A stretch of 64,000 bases of DNA from Tumebacillus permanentifrigoris (GCF_003148565.1 NZ_QGGL01000013.1:62001-126000); one strand, 5' to 3'; positions 25,969 through 35,067 are shown, counted from the first letter of the stretch. Translations and numbers: made by a program. Notes: generated by a model not told the origin, from the letters alone.

Positions 25969-25974
25969 ACCGAT

Positions 25975-26000
25975 CTCACCCCCTTTCATGAGGGGATGAG
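25975..26000 (-). promoter_or_regulatory. Hairpin sequestering the toxin ribosome site
   Basis: In the toxin mRNA, CTCATCCCC pairs with GGGGGTGAG, an 8-bp stem that includes the Shine-Dalgarno sequence. Such sequestration keeps type I toxin mRNAs poorly translated. Confidence 0.7.
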
Positions 26001-26040
26001 CCGACCGCCCTTGAGGAGCCTATTCAGTTGTGCTGGTAGT

Positions 26041-26046
26041 ATTCTA
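26041..26046 (-). promoter_or_regulatory. Putative -10 box of the toxin gene
   Basis: TAGAAT on the minus strand about 73 bases upstream of the toxin start. No good -35 was found at 16-18 bases, so the call is weak. Confidence 0.4.
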
Positions 26047-26125
26047 CCATAGGAGAATATAAAGAGGAACACTCGTTCCTTAGATGGCGATAAAAACTTT
26101 AGTTTTGCATGTAAGGTAGTATTTG

Positions 26126-26169
26126 AAAAGACCTCACCACCAGACCCTGCTGGCGGAGGTCTTTTTTTC
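26126..26169. terminator. Orphan terminator-like hairpin
   Basis: AAAAGACCTC and GAGGTCTTTTTTT enclose an inner CCAG/CTGG stem. No recognised plus-strand gene precedes it. It may end an unannotated short RNA from about 26050, or insulate the LexA-controlled gene downstream. The outer stem sequence resembles the antitoxin terminator. Confidence 0.65.
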
Positions 26170-26199
26170 TACGTAAAAAGGGTTTTGATGCCTCCGCAT

Positions 26200-26213
26200 C
26201 GAACGTATGTTTG
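26200..26213. promoter_or_regulatory. LexA (DinR) SOS box
   Basis: CGAACGTATGTTTG fits the Gram-positive LexA consensus CGAAC-N4-GTTCG with one mismatch. It lies 26 bases before the YdjM-type gene, next to a TATAAA -10-like element (26214-26219). The E. coli YdjM gene is also a LexA target. Confidence 0.7.
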
Positions 26214-26239
26214 TATAAATCGAAACGGAGGCGTTACCC

Positions 26240-26869
26240 ATGATGGGGCGTACACATATGATGTTGGGAGCTCTAACAGGTGCTTTATTGGAAAGTCAGG
26301 CGCCAGGCCTTGGCGTTTTGGAAGGAATCCTGATTGGGGCGATTGGCGGTTTGGTACCAGACTTGGATCATCCGAACTCGAAAGCGACCCGCAGCATCGC
26401 GCCGATTGCCCTCGGGGGTTCGAGGCGTAATTCGATGGTCTTGATGTCGCTTGGCGTGATGGCTCTGGCTTGGCAAGGGCATCTCCCCTATGACGGTGTG
26501 ATGGCGATCGCGTGCTGGCTCTTGGTGGCGGCGCTCTCGAAGCACAGAGGGATTACGCACAGTCTGATCGGGCTCCTGTCCGCAACCTATGCGGTGCACA
26601 CCTGGCTGGGTGCGTCGTGGATCATCTTTGCGGTCGGGTACGCCTCACATCTGTTTGCAGACATGCTGACAGATCGCGGTGTCCCGCTCCTCTGGCCCTT
26701 GCAACTCGACTTCAGTATCCCGACTGGTTTCAGTACGGGTCGCTTTTGGAGCACCTTCGTGGAGAAGTGGATTCAAATGGGGTGTATCCTGTACATAGGC
26801 TGGATCTTGGTACCCCATCTCGAACAACTGCTTCGTCTAGCCGAAGCGCAACTTTTGACTACCTTCTGA
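26240..26869 (+). CDS. YdjM-like membrane-bound metal-dependent hydrolase (DUF457)
   Basis: A 209-residue membrane protein with about five hydrophobic segments and the family's metal-binding pattern: an early GRTHMMLG, GLVPDLDHPNS, KHRGITHS, then GYASHLFADMLTDRGVPLLWP. The YdjM family has histidine and aspartate ligands in these places; the reaction is unknown. CGGAGGCG precedes ATG 26240. The LexA box upstream suggests induction by DNA damage. Confidence 0.88.
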   Translation: MMGRTHMMLGALTGALLESQAPGLGVLEGILIGAIGGLVPDLDHPNSKATRSIAPIALGGSRRNSMVLMSLGVMALAWQGHLPYDGVMAIACWLLVAALSKHRGITHSLIGLLSATYAVHTWLGASWIIFAVGYASHLFADMLTDRGVPLLWPLQLDFSIPTGFSTGRFWSTFVEKWIQMGCILYIGWILVPHLEQLLRLAEAQLLTTF

Positions 26870-26904
26870 TCGAGTGCGATGGGGAGAAGCCTTGCTCTAG
26901 AAAC

Positions 26905-26941
26905 AGAAACCTGGGGCATCGGCCCCATAGGTTTCTTTTTG
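26905..26941 (+). terminator. Terminator after the YdjM-like gene
   Basis: A GAAACCT..GGGGC / GCCCC..AGGTTTC stem with small bulges, followed by T5. Confidence 0.8.
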
Positions 26942-27055
26942 CATACAGGAATATCGGCAGCGCTCACGGGTTCATTGCAAATTCTTGGTCTTGTTTGCCT
27001 ACCCCGCAGAATATCACCATAGGAGTGGCACATAAAGGAAAGGAGCCAACCTCAC

Positions 27056-28810
27056 ATGAGTCATCCTCTACAGGGTCAAGTCAACGGACGCTACATGGCC
27101 GGGTTGGACGGACTGCGAGCCCTCGCTGTGTTGGCCGTCCTCGCGTACCACCTCAACCCGGAATGGGCCCCCGGCGGGCTGCTCGGGGTCGGAGTTTTCT
27201 TGGTGCTTTCTGGGTATCTCATCACCGATATCCTCGCTGCTCAGTGGAACCGGTTGGGGCGGCTGGATTTGCAGGACTTCTGGATGCGGCGGGTCAGGCG
27301 ACTGCTGCCTGCGATGCTTTTTGTATTGGTCGTGGTCTTCGTGTGGGTCGCGATCTTCCGAAGCTCTCAACTCCCCTCGATGTGGGGGGATGGGCTGGCG
27401 TCGGTCTTGTACATCAACAACTGGTGGTTGATTTTTCATGACGTCTCTTATTTTGAAAAGTTTGGGCCGAGTTCCCCGTTGGGTCATCTCTGGTCGTTGG
27501 CGGTGGAGGAGCAGTTCTATCTCGTCTGGCCGTTTCTGTTGCTCGTAGGACTTCGATTTGTACGAAAAAAAGGCTGGTTGCTGGCGCTCCTGCTCACCGG
27601 GGCGGCGGCATCCGCTCTGGCGATGGCGTTGCTGTACCAGCCGGGCACCGACCCGAGCCGGGTGTATTATGGGACTGACACGAGGGCATTTGCTCTGCTG
27701 ATCGGGGCCGCGCTGGCCTTGGTCTGGCCGAGTGGAGAGCTCAAAGCCACCGTCTCGCCACAGGTGCGACTCACGCTCGACCTCGCGGGAGGGACGGGTC
27801 TGCTCGTCCTCTTGGCCATGATGCTGTGGAGCAACCAGTACCAAGAATCTCTGTACAGAGGTGGCTTGGTGCTGGTGTCTGTCGCCTCTGCCGCGACGGT
27901 GGCGATGCTCGCCCACCCGGCGAGCCGACTTGCGAAGGGGCTGAGTTGGGAACCCTTGCGCTGGCTAGGCGTGCGATCTTATGGCATCTACCTCTGGCAC
28001 TACCCGGTCGTCGTGCTGTCGAGCCCGACGGTGGATACCGGAGGGTTTGACTTTTTCCGTGCTGCCTTGCAGGTGGTCGCGAGCATCGGACTGGCTGCGC
28101 TCTCGTGGGCGTTGATTGAAAAGCCGATCCGCTATCGGGAACCTGCCAAGGTGGTCTCGTATCGAATTCTGACGGCGTTTGCAGTCGTGGCACTCAGCAT
28201 CGCCAGTCTCGCGGTCGCCTTGCCAACACCTCAGCCCAAGCCAGCCACAGACGCGGTAGCTGTCGTCGCCAGCGTGACTCCACCAGAGCCGATTAGTGAG
28301 CCCGCGTCACCTCCACCGAAACATTTGATGCCACCCTCGGGTGAGGGGGTGCTCGCACTAGGCGACTCGGTGATGCTCGACGCGGAACCTTTTTTACAAG
28401 AGCTGCTCCCTGGAATTGTGATCGACGCTCAGATCGGGCGGCAGTTGTACGAGATGCCAGCCGTGGTGGAACGCATCAAGTCGGAGGGCAAGCTCGGCAG
28501 TCGTGTGATCATCCAGACTGGTACGAACGGGCCTTTTTCCAAGGAACAGTTGCAGTCGTTGCTTGACTCGCTAGGACCTTTGCAACAAGTGATCCTCGTG
28601 AACACCCGCGTCCCGCGTCCGTGGGAGAGCGTCGTGAACACAACTTTGAAAGAGGTGGCGGTGGCCAATCCACATACGACATTCGTTGACTGGCATCATG
28701 ACAGCGAGGGCAAGGACGCCTACTTTTACCCGGACGGCGTTCACCTCAATCCTGAGGGGGCTACGTATTATGCCAAGCTCTTGGCGAATGCGGTCGAGGT
28801 GGCAGATTGA
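27056..28810 (+). CDS. OatA-like acyltransferase (AT3 plus SGNH domains)
   Basis: A 584-residue two-domain protein. Residues about 10-390 are an acyltransferase-3 membrane domain with about ten helices and the motif GLDGLRALAVLAVLAYHL; HLWSLAVEEQFYLVWPF follows near residue 145. After a proline-rich linker, residues about 430-584 form an SGNH esterase-like domain with GDSVML (block I) and DGVHLNPEG (block V). Homologues move acetyl groups across the membrane and attach them to peptidoglycan or wall polymers. AAAGGAG precedes ATG 27056 by 11 bases. The acceptor cannot be read from sequence; peptidoglycan O-acetylation (lysozyme resistance) is the usual role. Confidence 0.9.
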   Translation: MSHPLQGQVNGRYMAGLDGLRALAVLAVLAYHLNPEWAPGGLLGVGVFLVLSGYLITDILAAQWNRLGRLDLQDFWMRRVRRLLPAMLFVLVVVFVWVAIFRSSQLPSMWGDGLASVLYINNWWLIFHDVSYFEKFGPSSPLGHLWSLAVEEQFYLVWPFLLLVGLRFVRKKGWLLALLLTGAAASALAMALLYQPGTDPSRVYYGTDTRAFALLIGAALALVWPSGELKATVSPQVRLTLDLAGGTGLLVLLAMMLWSNQYQESLYRGGLVLVSVASAATVAMLAHPASRLAKGLSWEPLRWLGVRSYGIYLWHYPVVVLSSPTVDTGGFDFFRAALQVVASIGLAALSWALIEKPIRYREPAKVVSYRILTAFAVVALSIASLAVALPTPQPKPATDAVAVVASVTPPEPISEPASPPPKHLMPPSGEGVLALGDSVMLDAEPFLQELLPGIVIDAQIGRQLYEMPAVVERIKSEGKLGSRVIIQTGTNGPFSKEQLQSLLDSLGPLQQVILVNTRVPRPWESVVNTTLKEVAVANPHTTFVDWHHDSEGKDAYFYPDGVHLNPEGATYYAKLLANAVEVAD

Positions 28811-28817
28811 TGGATAT

Positions 28818-28852
28818 AAAAAAGAGAAGAGGCCAAGAGGCCTCTTCTCTTT
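28818..28852. terminator. Bidirectional terminator
   Basis: AAAGAGAAGAGGCC with GGCCTCTTCTCTTT, a 14-bp stem between the convergent acyltransferase and SLH genes. Confidence 0.9.
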
Positions 28853-28857
28853 CTCAG

Positions 28858-31800
28858 TCAGTTCACAACGATGGCGTATTCGCGGACGACACCCTTCATG
28901 GAGGTGACGCGCACGACCATCTGGCTGGTGAGGTTGGTGTGGTCGGGGTCGATCAACGGGTGACCGCCCGGTCCGTCGAGGATCTCCACATGGCTGCCAA
29001 ACGGTACAAGTACCGACTGTTTCAACTGCGTGGCTTTCGACCATGAGTTGGCTACCAATTTCGTGATCACCCCGTTGTCGTCGCGCTCGACACCGCCTAC
29101 ATCCCGGAACCAGTAGAAATCGGTGATCGTCGGCTGCGAGTCAGCGAGGCGCAAGGTGTAAGACTTGGCCGTGCCGTCCGTGGCGATGACAAGCAAGCTC
29201 ATCTCCTCGTTGACCTGCTTGTTTTCCCGCTGGATCTGAGCACCGTTTTGGCGCTCGACCACGGCAAGGGTCGTACCTGCGTCAGACGCGAGTGCCGCTT
29301 TCAACTGCTGGATCGTCGTGCCGAGCGGAATTTCCTTGACGCTCGCACTATCGAGTTGGCCGATCTGGGTGCTCGTCAAGTTCTTGGACAGGGGCGCTTG
29401 TGTGAACCTGAGCGATGTGACCTGTGCTTCGCCTCTGTAGGTGATGCGCAGGGACATCGTGCCATCCGTGGGAAGCACTCGCTTGAGGTCGGATACTGGG
29501 ACTTGCATCGCTCCTTCAATCACTTCGGCGGTGGCCCCCTCGGTGAGCTGGATCGCTTTCAATAGGGCACCGACGGTGGTACCTGGCTTGAGCGAGAGGC
29601 TATAGATGTCCCCGTAGTATCCATAGAGCGGTTCTGCTGTGGCTTGATCCACGCTTTGTACGGTGCGCGGACTTGCCGGATACGGCACTTTAAGCGAATA
29701 GGTCTTTTTATCGAAGTCATCGCTTTCTGTGACCAAGGTCCAGGCATTTTGCACCGGAGTGGTATCCGGGTTGGAGACGATTGCCCCTGTATAGTCTCGA
29801 ATGCTCACCTGCACGCCGGGCACGGTCTCCACGGCTGCGAGGAGTTGCGAAACGGTGGTGCCAGTCGGGATATATTCGATCCCCGCGATCGGTTCGTTCC
29901 AATCCACGTATTCCAACTGCCCAATCGAAGTGCCGAGCAACGATTGGACGGGCTGCTGGTCATCGAATTTATAGTAGGTGTCAGTTGGGGATGAGACGTT
30001 TTCTGAAGCATCGACCGCATAGACTCGATAGACACCGGGGCTCAAGTTGCCCGTCTGGATGCTGACCATCTTGTTCGGGGTGACGCGGTCGCGGCTGGTT
30101 CCTTTTTTGTCATACAAGGCTTGTCTGAGCGAACGGGCATCCGTGATCTCCAGATCTGCGGACACCAAGTAGATTTCTCCGGCTTCACTGGACTTGACTT
30201 GGAGAGGCTCGCCACGGCGGAAGTGGTTCCACCCGGTTTCTACGGTCAATGTCGGCGCGATGTGATCGCTGTTCAGCACCGCGTTTTGCTGGAGGATTTT
30301 GTTTTTCGCAAGGGTTACGGTCTGCGTGTAGCTGTTTCCAATCTGCAACTGGTAGGTTCCGTCTGGCACTCCGCCGATCTTGTACGTGCCGTCGATGCGG
30401 GTGAAGCCGTCATAGACCGCCTTGCCTGTGGAGTCGAACAGTTTGATCGTGTTCGCCGGCGCTGGGCTGCCTTTGCCGTAGGTGATCGTTCCCTGCAACA
30501 GCACTGGGGCTAGCGACAGGTTGAAGTTCGCAGTCGTCGGACTCGTCGGGCTGGCGATACCATCTCGCACATAGACTTGAATCGGCTGTGGGTCGCCATA
30601 TGGTTGGTCGGAATACGTCTGCACTTCCAAGGTGTAGTAGCTGTCTGGCAAGCGGAAGCGGTACTGTCCTTGCTTGTCGGTGTAGAAGTAGTTTTCATAC
30701 GGCATCACGTCGCCAAAAAACGGGCTGACCGGGCGGAAGGCGACAACTTCGCCGAAGAGCGGGTTGCCCTGTGGGTCTTTCACGAGTCCGGTGACGTTGG
30801 GCAGGGCCATTTTAATGGTAGGAATGGTTTCCGGGGCTGCCGTGTACCACCAATCGAACGGTACCGGTGTGACATACGGAATCTCCTGTGCGTTCATCGG
30901 CTCGACTTTGATCGAGTAGGCCCAGCCTGGCGACAGGTACGCAACCCGGTAGTAGCCCTCTGCATCGGTCAGCGCAGTGACGACCTCATTACCTCGCACC
31001 AACGAGACATGCGCGTTGGCAACCGACTGGCTGCCGTCGGGTGTCATCACACGTCCAACCGCTTGGGGTTTGACGTAGCTGAGTTTCGGCAAGGGATCGC
31101 TGCTGTAGTAGGTAAAGTACAGGCTGTGCGGGGGAACTTCCTTCGATGCCGGGTCGTAGTCGACATCAAGGTAGTAGGTTTCCCCGTCTTTTAGCCCGCT
31201 GAGTGCATAGTGGCCTTGGTCATCGGTGTACGTGACTTCGCTCGTTCCAAACGGAGCGACCATGACGTACAGCGTTTTTCCAACGGCGGGACTGCCATCT
31301 GACATCGTGATCTGGCCGACGGCCTGCGCCGCGATCCCTTGGAAGGGCTCTCCAGCCGGTTTGCCTTGGTAGCTCAGGTGGTACGTGGTAGGCGTTTGCA
31401 CCGAGGTGTGTACGACAAAAACAGTCGGGAATTCAAAATCGCCATCGCCGTTGACATAGTAGACGTTCAGGCCACCGTCGAACTTCACATCCTCTGCTTT
31501 CAGGTGGCCGGGCGACTTGGTAAATGTGATCTCCACCGTGGTCGTATTCAAGGCGCGCACGCTTTTGACGGTGGCTGCTTGCGGGTCAGGAGTTGGGGTC
31601 GGGGCGGGGGTGCTTCCGCCACCACCTCCCCCGCCCCCGCCACCCGTTGCTGCACCGCCGGGGGTCGTCGGGAGGACAACCGGAACGGTGGAGCCGTCCG
31701 GTTTTTTCTCCATCACTTTGCCGATCGTGGACTTCGCCGGATCGTAGGCCGGAATCACGTCGGTGATCGCACTTCCGGTCGGGAGCGTGAGGGTGTCGAT

Positions 31801-33099
31801 CTTGCTATGGGCGCCAAGTGTGAGCTTGGTGGATTTGCCGCTAACTTCCAGCGCTTGCACCGGGGCATCGAGTTGCAGTTGGGTCACGCCTGCCTCGACG
31901 GTGAGTTTCGGGATCGTCACTCCTGCGTCGGCTGTGATCGTCGCGTTCGAGGAGAGAACCAGTTCGCTGACTTGAGTCGAGCCTTTGGACTCAACGCGAA
32001 CGTTTTCCTTGTTGACATTCACTTGCTGGAGTTTCGCATCTTCAAAGACGACGGTGTTCGAATCCCCACCGCGGATGGTGGTGCGTCCAGTGACTTCGAG
32101 GTGGCTTGAGTAGAAGTCATTTTGTACGGCGGACGATATTTCGAAATCGCCTTGGACGGTGAGGTTTTTCACAGTCAGATAGTCGGCGCTGATCGTCAGC
32201 TTGCCTGTGATCGTGCTGGCGTGCCCGTCGAGAACGAGGTTGCCGCTAAATTCCGGCTGTCCAGTGGCAACCGCTTTTCCGCCGGATGTGAGTTCGAGGT
32301 ACGTCACTTTGGTGAGCGCCAGCATGTCGGTCTCATAGCGGATCTTGGCCCCTGCGAGTGCGGCGGCGTTGGCCGGATTCAGCAGTCCCTTGAGCGATGC
32401 GGCTACGTGAAATGTACTTCCGTCGACGACGAGGGTGCCCTCGCCAACGCTGGTGATCGTGCCGATTTTGTTGGCAGACAGCGAGACGACGAGGTTCATC
32501 ATCATCGCCGCGACTTCTTGGCGGGTTGCGTGTGACTGCGGGTTGAAGTTCGTGCCATCTCCGTGCAGGAGACCTTGTTCCAGCGCGGTCTGGACGTAGC
32601 CCTTCGCCCACGGCGAGATGCTGGTGCGGTCAGCGACCGACAGCTTGTCTCCGGCGGCGGGGGTGAGGTTGGAGGCTTTGACCAGCAGGACGGCCATCTC
32701 TTCGCGAGTGATGAGGTCCGTCGGGCGGAACGTGCCATCGCCATCTCCGGTCATCAATCCCGCCTGCACCATCGCTTCGATCGCATCATGGCTCCAGCCT
32801 TGCGCCTGCACATCATGGAAGGTCGAGGCGGACTTGGCAGCGGCCGGTGGCTTCACAGCGCGGGCCAGCACGACGGCGACTTCCTCGCGCGTAATCGTCG
32901 CCTGCGGACGGAAGTTGCCATCGCCATCGCCAGACATCAGCCCGAGCACGAAGGCTTGGTAGATCGAATCGAGTGCCCATGTATCTGCTTGTCCGAGGTC
33001 GCGATAGGGTGCGCCTGTCGCCGCGCTCGCCGCCAACGGAGTGATCGTCATCGTCAGGGCCAGCGTTGTAGCTAGCCATTTATGTAGAGTTGTTTTCAT
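28858..33099 (-). CDS. Large S-layer-homology surface protein
   Basis: A 1413-residue exported protein. It has a signal peptide (1-26, ending ASA), three SLH motifs (about 30-80, 95-140 and 150-205; FRPQATITREE, FRPTDLITREE, FNPQSHATRQE) that bind secondary wall polymer, and a valine-rich repeat region likely to be a beta-helix (210-455). A glycine run and a Pro-Thr linker follow near 480-505, then several carboxypeptidase-regulatory-like beta-sandwich modules (about 600-960) and a C-terminal tandem of roughly 80-90-residue repeats with the pattern IPxGTT...L...YxLxL. No enzyme motif was found. GGGGG lies before ATG 33099. It probably acts as an adhesin or S-layer-associated scaffold. Confidence 0.9.
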   Translation of the reverse strand: MKTTLHKWLATTLALTMTITPLAASAATGAPYRDLGQADTWALDSIYQAFVLGLMSGDGDGNFRPQATITREEVAVVLARAVKPPAAAKSASTFHDVQAQGWSHDAIEAMVQAGLMTGDGDGTFRPTDLITREEMAVLLVKASNLTPAAGDKLSVADRTSISPWAKGYVQTALEQGLLHGDGTNFNPQSHATRQEVAAMMMNLVVSLSANKIGTITSVGEGTLVVDGSTFHVAASLKGLLNPANAAALAGAKIRYETDMLALTKVTYLELTSGGKAVATGQPEFSGNLVLDGHASTITGKLTISADYLTVKNLTVQGDFEISSAVQNDFYSSHLEVTGRTTIRGGDSNTVVFEDAKLQQVNVNKENVRVESKGSTQVSELVLSSNATITADAGVTIPKLTVEAGVTQLQLDAPVQALEVSGKSTKLTLGAHSKIDTLTLPTGSAITDVIPAYDPAKSTIGKVMEKKPDGSTVPVVLPTTPGGAATGGGGGGGGGGSTPAPTPTPDPQAATVKSVRALNTTTVEITFTKSPGHLKAEDVKFDGGLNVYYVNGDGDFEFPTVFVVHTSVQTPTTYHLSYQGKPAGEPFQGIAAQAVGQITMSDGSPAVGKTLYVMVAPFGTSEVTYTDDQGHYALSGLKDGETYYLDVDYDPASKEVPPHSLYFTYYSSDPLPKLSYVKPQAVGRVMTPDGSQSVANAHVSLVRGNEVVTALTDAEGYYRVAYLSPGWAYSIKVEPMNAQEIPYVTPVPFDWWYTAAPETIPTIKMALPNVTGLVKDPQGNPLFGEVVAFRPVSPFFGDVMPYENYFYTDKQGQYRFRLPDSYYTLEVQTYSDQPYGDPQPIQVYVRDGIASPTSPTTANFNLSLAPVLLQGTITYGKGSPAPANTIKLFDSTGKAVYDGFTRIDGTYKIGGVPDGTYQLQIGNSYTQTVTLAKNKILQQNAVLNSDHIAPTLTVETGWNHFRRGEPLQVKSSEAGEIYLVSADLEITDARSLRQALYDKKGTSRDRVTPNKMVSIQTGNLSPGVYRVYAVDASENVSSPTDTYYKFDDQQPVQSLLGTSIGQLEYVDWNEPIAGIEYIPTGTTVSQLLAAVETVPGVQVSIRDYTGAIVSNPDTTPVQNAWTLVTESDDFDKKTYSLKVPYPASPRTVQSVDQATAEPLYGYYGDIYSLSLKPGTTVGALLKAIQLTEGATAEVIEGAMQVPVSDLKRVLPTDGTMSLRITYRGEAQVTSLRFTQAPLSKNLTSTQIGQLDSASVKEIPLGTTIQQLKAALASDAGTTLAVVERQNGAQIQRENKQVNEEMSLLVIATDGTAKSYTLRLADSQPTITDFYWFRDVGGVERDDNGVITKLVANSWSKATQLKQSVLVPFGSHVEILDGPGGHPLIDPDHTNLTSQMVVRVTSMKGVVREYAIVVN

Positions 33100-33312
33100 G
33101 ATAATGCCCCCATTAAATCTGATTTAGGAAATATGGAATAGTATACCATCGGGCACAATATTTTGAAAACTTTGCCTTTGTGAACAAACTGTTGCAACTC
33201 ATCACTCCCAGCAGGACTCTTGCCTCATGTCGAGAACATCAAGAGGGTCGTACAATTAATTCGACAACATTCGACAGGCAGAGCAAGGGGTAGCCGGAGA
33301 GGAGCGACTTGG

Positions 33313-34389
33313 TTGAAACAGAAACGCATCCAGAAACTCACGACGAGTCTGCTCGCCGTGCTGTTGTTGATGGGAGCGATCCCGTACAACGCGAGCGCCG
33401 CGGACGATGACTTGAATACCGCCAAGCAACAAGCAGATCAACTCCGAGAAAAAAAAGACCAGGTTGACCAGCAGCTGCAATCAACACTGGCAGACATACA
33501 CAAACTTGAAGCGGAGATCCAAGCCGCGATGCACAAAAGTAACGATCTCAAGCAACAGATCACGGTCACCGAAGCCAAACTCGCTGAGCAAAAGGAACGG
33601 CTCAAAGGCCGTGTGAAGACGATGTACGAAGGCGGCGATGTTTCCTTTTGGAGCGTGTTGCTCGATGCCACCAACTTCAGCGATTTTCTCGACCGGATGT
33701 CACTGCTCACGATGATCGTCGAGCAGGACAACAACATTGTCAACGAGTACAAGGCCACCCAAGCCCAACTCAAGCAACAGCAAGTCGACCTGACCTCGGA
33801 ACAAGACCTGCGCCAAAGCAAGCAGCAAGACTTGCTCAAGGTGGAGGCCGACCTGCAAAGCCGCTACCACGACATCTCCCAGCAGATTGCCGTGAAGGAT
33901 GAGGAGATCGCCGATCTCGAAGCGGCGGGCGTTGCCGCCTACCAGAGTTACACGGATGGCATGCAGGCCGGGACGATCATCCCGCAGACGGGAACCGGAA
34001 CGTTCGCGTGGCCGGTGCCGACCTCACACACGATCAACTCTGGGTACGGCCCGCGCAGTGGCGAATTCCACAAGGGCATCGACATTGGAGCCCCAGTGGG
34101 CACACCGATTGTCGCAGTCGGGGATGGCACGGTCTGGCAGGCGGGCACCGCGTCTGGATTCGGGCATTGGATTGTCATCTTGCACGACAACGGCGTGATG
34201 TCTGTCTATGGGCATATGTACAGCAATGGTGTCTATGTCAGCGCCGGACAGCGTGTCAAGCAAGGCCAAGTCATCGGCGCGACCGGAAGTGACGGCGAAT
34301 CAAGCGGGCCGCACCTGCACTTTGCCATCGCCAACGGCGTGTCGGGCGGACGGATGAGCTACATCAACCCGATGGGGTATCTTCAATAG
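33313..34389 (+). CDS. Exported M23 metallopeptidase with coiled-coil domain
   Basis: A 358-residue EnvC/PcsB-type protein with a signal peptide ending near residue 29 (NASA), a long coiled coil (about 32-215, rich in Gln, Lys, Glu) and a C-terminal LytM/M23 domain. The zinc motifs are HKGID and HLHFAI. TTG 33313 is 8 bases after GGAGAGGAG; the longer frame upstream lacks a signal at its start. It probably cleaves peptidoglycan cross-bridges during growth or division, with the coiled coil controlling activity. Confidence 0.93.
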   Translation: MKQKRIQKLTTSLLAVLLLMGAIPYNASAADDDLNTAKQQADQLREKKDQVDQQLQSTLADIHKLEAEIQAAMHKSNDLKQQITVTEAKLAEQKERLKGRVKTMYEGGDVSFWSVLLDATNFSDFLDRMSLLTMIVEQDNNIVNEYKATQAQLKQQQVDLTSEQDLRQSKQQDLLKVEADLQSRYHDISQQIAVKDEEIADLEAAGVAAYQSYTDGMQAGTIIPQTGTGTFAWPVPTSHTINSGYGPRSGEFHKGIDIGAPVGTPIVAVGDGTVWQAGTASGFGHWIVILHDNGVMSVYGHMYSNGVYVSAGQRVKQGQVIGATGSDGESSGPHLHFAIANGVSGGRMSYINPMGYLQ

Positions 34390-34390
34390 G

Positions 34391-34429
34391 AAAAAAGAGT
34401 CGAGACGATGCGGTCTCGACTCTTTTTTT
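34391..34429. terminator. Terminator after the M23 peptidase gene
   Basis: A 16-bp stem AAAAAAGAGTCGAGAC / GTCTCGACTCTTTTTT. Confidence 0.93.
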
Positions 34430-34478
34430 GATGTATAATCATGTTAACGCCTATTACATACACTTGGAGGTTACCCAC

Positions 34479-34886
34479 ATGAAAATGATTCCTTACCTGT
34501 CCTTCGACGGCCTTGCTGAAGAAGTGATGAACTTTTATGCAGACGTATTCGGAGGCGAAGTCACCCAACTGGATCGCTACTCCAGTGTGCAAGGTATGCC
34601 GGTCCCCGAAGGCTATGCTGACAAAGTCTTGCATGGTCGCGTGCAGATCGGTGAGAGCTTCCTCTATTTCTCGGACGCACAGCGTCCGGTCGTCGCGGGC
34701 GATATGATCTCCTTGGCGCCCGATTTTGCGAGTGAAGACAAAATCGATCGCGCCTTCGACCTGCTCTCCCGTGGCGGACAAGTACACATGGAACTGCAAA
34801 AAACCTTCTGGGGTGCCAAGTACGGCAAACTGACCGACAAGTACGGCGTGAATTGGGACCTGAACTACCAATACCCGGCTGAATAG
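34479..34886 (+). CDS. VOC superfamily protein (PhnB-like)
   Basis: A 135-residue PhnB/3-demethylubiquinone-methyltransferase-like VOC fold: YLSFDGLAEEVMNFYADVFGG at the start, LHGRVQIGESFLYFSD in the middle and the family's ending FWGAKYGKLTDKYGVNWDLN. The function of these proteins is generally undefined. TTGGAGG precedes ATG 34479; a TATAAT at 34434 suggests its own promoter next to the previous terminator. Confidence 0.9.
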   Translation: MKMIPYLSFDGLAEEVMNFYADVFGGEVTQLDRYSSVQGMPVPEGYADKVLHGRVQIGESFLYFSDAQRPVVAGDMISLAPDFASEDKIDRAFDLLSRGGQVHMELQKTFWGAKYGKLTDKYGVNWDLNYQYPAE

Positions 34887-34893
34887 AAGAAGT

Positions 34894-34924
34894 AAAAAGC
34901 GGTCCTCGCTGAGGGCCGCTTTTT
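34894..34924 (+). terminator. Terminator after the PhnB-like gene
   Basis: An AAAAAGCGG..CCTC / GAGG..CCGCTTTTT stem. Confidence 0.88.
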
Positions 34925-35067
34925 GGTGTCGTGTATTCTTGAAAGGTCGTGCTGGAACCGGCACTTGCATTAAAATTAACATCATCTAGTAACGAATATA
35001 TTTTTGTAGGAATTATTAGTCGTTTTATGTATAATGAGGAAGAATCAGACAGAAGGGGTGTAACTAC

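Noticed and set aside
33100-33312. Possible cyclic di-AMP riboswitch before the M23 peptidase gene
   Set aside because: The 213-base gap has none of the conserved sequence blocks of that riboswitch and no clear terminator/antiterminator pair.
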